Source of the DNA: JAJRXG01 sp964640065
GTDB lineage: Bacteria; Bacteroidota; Bacteroidia; Chitinophagales; Saprospiraceae
Assembly (NCBI GenBank): GCA_964640065.1
Contig: CAZXIE010000136.1
Location: 1 to 8,931 of the forward strand
Direction of reading: 5' to 3'
Length of the DNA stretch: 8,931 bases
Shown: one piece after another, positions 6,087 to 8,931 of the stretch
Position numbering within the stretch: the first letter of the stretch is position 1
Layout of the letters: the number at the start of each line of letters is the position of its first letter
Made by a program: the position numbers and the translations under genes
Notes under the pieces: generated by a model
What the model was told of the DNA's origin: nothing
The model's input: only the letters and a program-made list of their open reading frames with translations
Database searches by the model: none

Positions 6087-8318
6087 GTGCAGAAAATATT
6101 TATTAGTACCATTATCATACTCCTTGCATGTAATTTATTCGGACAATCAATAAAAGGAATTGTACTAGATCAATTAGCCAATCCCATACCGAATGCGTAC
6201 ATATCGAGTCCAAAAGACGAGGTTCTTGGAGTATCGAATAATGCTGGACTTTTTGAACTTACGAATATCAATATTAACGATACGATTATCATAAGCTCTT
6301 TAGGTTTTAAAAGCTCCAAGCACATTATAAATTCCCCCGATTATAATAATGACTTACAATTTATTCTAGATGAAGATCAGTATAGGTTAGAAGAAGTATA
6401 TGTTACACGAGAGTTTAAAGCTGTACATGAGATTCGTTCGATAGATCTTAGGGTCCATCCTGTGAATTCTGCTCAAGAGGTGATGACGAAGGTCCCTGGA
6501 CTATTTATAAGTCAGCATGCTGGAGGAGGGAAAGCTGAGCAGATATTCTTAAGAGGATTCGATCTTGATCATGGTACAGATATAGCGATCACTGCAGATG
6601 GGATACCTGTTAATATGGTATCCCATGCTCACGGTCAGGGATATGCTGATCTTCACTTTATCATACCCGAGACTTTAGAAAATATAAACTTTGGTAAAGG
6701 TCCTTACTACGCCCATAAGGGAAATCTCAATACGGCAGGATATATAGATTTTAAAACAAAGGATAAAATCAACTCCAACACTATCGGGTTAGAAGTTGGA
6801 GATTTTGCTACACTTAGAGGTCACGGTTTATTTAATCTATTAGGTGATAACTCATCCGGTCAGCATGCCTATATAGCAACTGAATACATCACCTCGGATG
6901 GGCCATTTGAATCGCCACAAAACTTCAGTAGATTCAATGCTCTAGGGAAATACCATAAAGAAGCCAATGATGGGAGTAGGTATACCTTCTTAGTATCGCA
7001 TTTTAGAAGTCAATGGGATGCCTCAGGACAAATACCACAACGATTAGTCAATGATGGCAGCATTACTCGATTTGGGAGCGTAGATGATACAGAAGGAGGC
7101 AATACAGGACGGACGAATTTCTCCTTTGACATGTCTAAAGTTTTGACTGAGAACTCTTTTGTTCGCACTCAAGCATACTATAGTATATATGATTTTGAGC
7201 TCTTTTCAAATTTTACATTTTTCCTAGTGAACCCCATTACTGGCGATCAGATTCGACAAAGAGAAAATCGAATGTTAGGTGGTCTCTCCTCTACCCTACA
7301 TGTGGAGTCACATATCGATGAGTTACCTTTTAATTATAGTGTTGGATTTGCCTTACGACATGATAATATCAATGATAATGAATTAGCCTATACTATCAAC
7401 AGAACGGAAGTACAAGAACAACTGAGCTTAGGTGATATAAACGAGTCCAATATATCTGTTCATGGAAATTTTGATTTTACTTTAGGCGACTTGGTGGTCA
7501 ACCCAGGGCTTAGGCTAGACTACTTTCGTTTTGATCTTACTGATAAGAATCAACCTTCTTTCTCGAACACATCAACGGATGACATTATACTTTTACCCAA
7601 GCTAAATCTTCAGTATAGTCTGAATACTCAATTACAATTGTATTTGAAGACAGGCATAGGTTTTCATTCTAATGACACAAGAGTAGTAGTTAGTAATCAA
7701 CTAGATGAAACATTACCTAAAGCGGCTGGAGTCGACCTTGGAGTAATCTGGCAACTAGGGCCGAACTTTTGGTTGAACTCTGCATTGTGGTATCTGAGAT
7801 CAGAGCAAGAGTTTGTTTATGTCGGAGATGAGGCCATCGTAGAGCCTAGTGGTGAAAGTTTGAGAAGGGGTGTAGATCTAAGTGCAAGCATGAATTTGAA
7901 TTCAAAAATATTTCTAACTACTTCTATTAACTACTCTCATGCTCGAAGTACAGAAGAAAGTTCAGGTAATGACTTTATTCCTTTAGCTCCAATGCTCACT
8001 TCTTCTGGCAGCCTAACCTATCAACCTTCTAGAGATTTTTCTTTGAATATGCGCTATCGATATATCGAAGATCGGCCAGCTAATGAAGATAATAGTATAG
8101 TGGCAGAAGGGTACTTCATAGCAGATCTAGCAGCGAGCTTGAAGAAAGGAAATGTCACCTTTGGACTATCGATCAATAATCTCTTCAATAGTGAGTGGAA
8201 TGAAGCTCAATTTGCTACGCGCTCTCGTTTATTTGACGAGATAGACAGTGTTGAAGAATTACACTTTACACCAGGCAGTCCAATTTTCCTCAAAGGATCC
8301 GTTAGTTATTCATTCTAA
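6087..8318 (+). CDS. TonB-dependent outer-membrane receptor, substrate unknown (GTG start)
   Basis: A 743-residue TonB-dependent receptor. Residues 1-20 (MQKIFISTIIILLACNLFGQ) are a signal peptide; the natural cut is after the FGQ typical of Bacteroidota, although LLAC at 12-15 also resembles a lipobox. A carboxypeptidase-regulatory-like beta-sandwich follows (about 22-95, GIVLDQLANPIPNAYI...GFKSS). The plug spans about 100-225 (VPGLFISQHAGGG; IFLRGFDLDHGTD; ADGIPVNM), and a 22-strand barrel extends to a terminal Phe (VSYSF). No SusD partner gene is adjacent, which argues against a glycan-uptake (SusCD) system. The plug contains a His-rich stretch, SHAHGQGYADLHF (179-191), which from memory is conserved in a subfamily of proteobacterial and Bacteroidota receptors. 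A metal or metal-chelate substrate is possible but unproven. GTG at 6087 is the only sensible start, since an in-frame TAA lies at 6075-6077. Its base composition is more AT-rich than the genes before it. Confidence 0.92.
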   Translation: MQKIFISTIIILLACNLFGQSIKGIVLDQLANPIPNAYISSPKDEVLGVSNNAGLFELTNININDTIIISSLGFKSSKHIINSPDYNNDLQFILDEDQYRLEEVYVTREFKAVHEIRSIDLRVHPVNSAQEVMTKVPGLFISQHAGGGKAEQIFLRGFDLDHGTDIAITADGIPVNMVSHAHGQGYADLHFIIPETLENINFGKGPYYAHKGNLNTAGYIDFKTKDKINSNTIGLEVGDFATLRGHGLFNLLGDNSSGQHAYIATEYITSDGPFESPQNFSRFNALGKYHKEANDGSRYTFLVSHFRSQWDASGQIPQRLVNDGSITRFGSVDDTEGGNTGRTNFSFDMSKVLTENSFVRTQAYYSIYDFELFSNFTFFLVNPITGDQIRQRENRMLGGLSSTLHVESHIDELPFNYSVGFALRHDNINDNELAYTINRTEVQEQLSLGDINESNISVHGNFDFTLGDLVVNPGLRLDYFRFDLTDKNQPSFSNTSTDDIILLPKLNLQYSLNTQLQLYLKTGIGFHSNDTRVVVSNQLDETLPKAAGVDLGVIWQLGPNFWLNSALWYLRSEQEFVYVGDEAIVEPSGESLRRGVDLSASMNLNSKIFLTTSINYSHARSTEESSGNDFIPLAPMLTSSGSLTYQPSRDFSLNMRYRYIEDRPANEDNSIVAEGYFIADLAASLKKGNVTFGLSINNLFNSEWNEAQFATRSRLFDEIDSVEELHFTPGSPIFLKGSVSYSF

Positions 8319-8324
8319 CAATCC

Positions 8325-8338
8325 AGAAGCTAGCTTCT
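8325..8338. terminator. 14-bp palindrome between convergent genes
   Basis: AGAAGCTAGCTTCT is a perfect 14-bp palindrome in the 18-nt gap between the convergent TonB receptor (stop 8316-8318) and the thioredoxin-like gene (stop 8337-8339), and it covers part of the latter's stop codon. As RNA it gives a 5-bp stem with a CTAG loop. It could serve as a weak bidirectional terminator, but no U-run is seen. Confidence 0.35.
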
Positions 8339-8930
8339 ATAGCAACTCCTCTATTATACCTATAGCTTCATCTAACAATCCTGAGACTCTGCCAGGGCTG
8401 CGATAAACGATCTCGCTATCCCTATTGAGGATGACCATCCTATCAAAGGTAGTTCCGAAATCAGCCGCCATATTTGCCCCAAGTCTTCCTACTGGGAATG
8501 TAATCCCTGTTACATCGACAAAGTCATCAACTGATGCATCGTTACGATTCCACTGATCCGCTCCTATGATAGCGAAGTTTTCATTATTTATAAAGCTCTG
8601 ATGTACCATAGACTCTACATCAGGTCCTACGCGACGACAAGGAGGACACTCGGCACCAAAAAAGAAAATCACCAATACCTGATCTTCAAATTGATCTAAG
8701 CTCAGCGTATCCCCATCGGTGGTCTCGATCTCAAATGCTGGTGCTGCCTCAAACTGACTCATGGGTTCATCCATCATAGCATCATCCATCATATCGTCGT
8801 CGATCATAGGATCATCCATCATCTGTTGAGCATCATCCATCATCTGCTGTGGTTCTTCCTCTCCTTGACTGCATGAGACAAGAAGAAGTACTATCACCAC
8901 TATGTAAAGTCGACTGAAGAGAGATGTCAT
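8337..8930 (-). CDS. Thioredoxin-like (TlpA/AhpC-TSA type) lipoprotein with Met/Asp-rich linker
   Basis: A 197-residue lipoprotein. The N-terminus (MTSLFSRLYIVVIVLLLVSC) is a lipoprotein signal with lipobox LVSC, Cys20. A Met/Asp/Gln-rich spacer follows (about 28-58), then a thioredoxin fold (about 62-197). The redox motif is CPPC at 95-98 in FFFGAECPPCRR, with Gly-Ala-Glu before it instead of the usual WA.W. The fold continues with IIGADQW (121-127), FPVG and MVILNRDSEIVYR. The conserved cis-Pro expected just before the MVIL strand is not seen (TTFDRMVIL, 160-168). This could change substrate choice or redox potential; a purely structural or metal-binding role cannot be excluded. It should be lipid-anchored in the envelope and take part in disulfide exchange or metal handling. 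The gene is convergent with the TonB receptor. Only one base lies before its ATG within the window, so the promoter and any alternative upstream start cannot be judged. Confidence 0.88.
   Translation of the reverse strand: MTSLFSRLYIVVIVLLLVSCSQGEEEPQQMMDDAQQMMDDPMIDDDMMDDAMMDEPMSQFEAAPAFEIETTDGDTLSLDQFEDQVLVIFFFGAECPPCRRVGPDVESMVHQSFINNENFAIIGADQWNRNDASVDDFVDVTGITFPVGRLGANMAADFGTTFDRMVILNRDSEIVYRSPGRVSGLLDEAIGIIEELL
8760..8846 (-). repeat. Degenerate tandem repeat encoding the Met/Asp-rich linker
   Basis: Codons 29-57 of the thioredoxin-like lipoprotein encode QMMDDAQQMMDDPMIDDD and further MMDD/MMDE units. In DNA this appears as repeated ATCATCCATC-type units on the + strand, including two near-copies of a QQMMDD unit. 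Such slippage-prone repeats can change length between strains. Methionines and aspartates in this pattern could bind metal ions, but simple spacer function is equally possible. Confidence 0.7.
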
Positions 8931-8931
8931 T

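Noticed and set aside
6120..6131. Lipobox LLAC in the TonB receptor signal peptide, suggesting a lipoprotein
   Set aside because: TonB receptors are barrel proteins cut by signal peptidase I, and FGQ just downstream is a typical cut site in this phylum.

Overview
The window looks like chromosomal DNA of a member of Bacteroidota, plausibly a Saprospirales- or Cytophagales-like marine lineage. This is inferred from the type of TonB receptor (carboxypeptidase-regulatory-like N-domain, plug, barrel), the Bacteroidota style of the DUF58 protein (DKGRSMKMPF), the rarity of Shine-Dalgarno sites, and GC content around 40%. No taxonomic marker gene is present, so the lineage below phylum is a guess. 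I see no tRNA, rRNA, CRISPR array, insertion sequence or phage gene.

Layout. (1) 2-2577, + strand: the tail of an unidentified gene (possibly DUF4350), then a MoxR-type AAA+ ATPase and a membrane-anchored DUF58/vWA-like protein, tightly coupled (ATGA overlap, then a 3-nt gap). (2) 2578-3244: a strong hairpin, a possible 20-residue Cys-rich peptide gene on the - strand, a second hairpin, an 87-aa Cys-pair-rich AbrB/SpoVT-type protein on the - strand, and a 165-nt divergent promoter region with two near-perfect to perfect inverted repeats. (3) 3245-5856, + strand: a vWA protein with a complete MIDAS motif and a Mg-chelatase-like AAA+ ATPase, ending in a GC-rich hairpin. (4) 5857-6086: a 230-nt non-coding leader holding several inverted and direct repeats. 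(5) 6087-8318: a TonB-dependent outer-membrane receptor. (6) 8337-8930, - strand and convergent: a thioredoxin-like lipoprotein with a Met/Asp-rich linker.

How the genes work together. Two separate AAA+/vWA partnerships lie within 6 kb. In both families the AAA+ ring is thought to act with its vWA partner as a chaperone or metal-insertion-like remodelling machine, and the targets are unknown here. Between them sits a Cys-rich AbrB-like protein of a type I recall next to mercury-methylation (hgcAB) or arsenic-methylation genes, none of which are in this window. With the adjacent CC-containing micro-ORF, this small - strand unit is the least explained part of the window. The TonB receptor and the Met-rich thioredoxin lipoprotein are convergent and need not be functionally linked.
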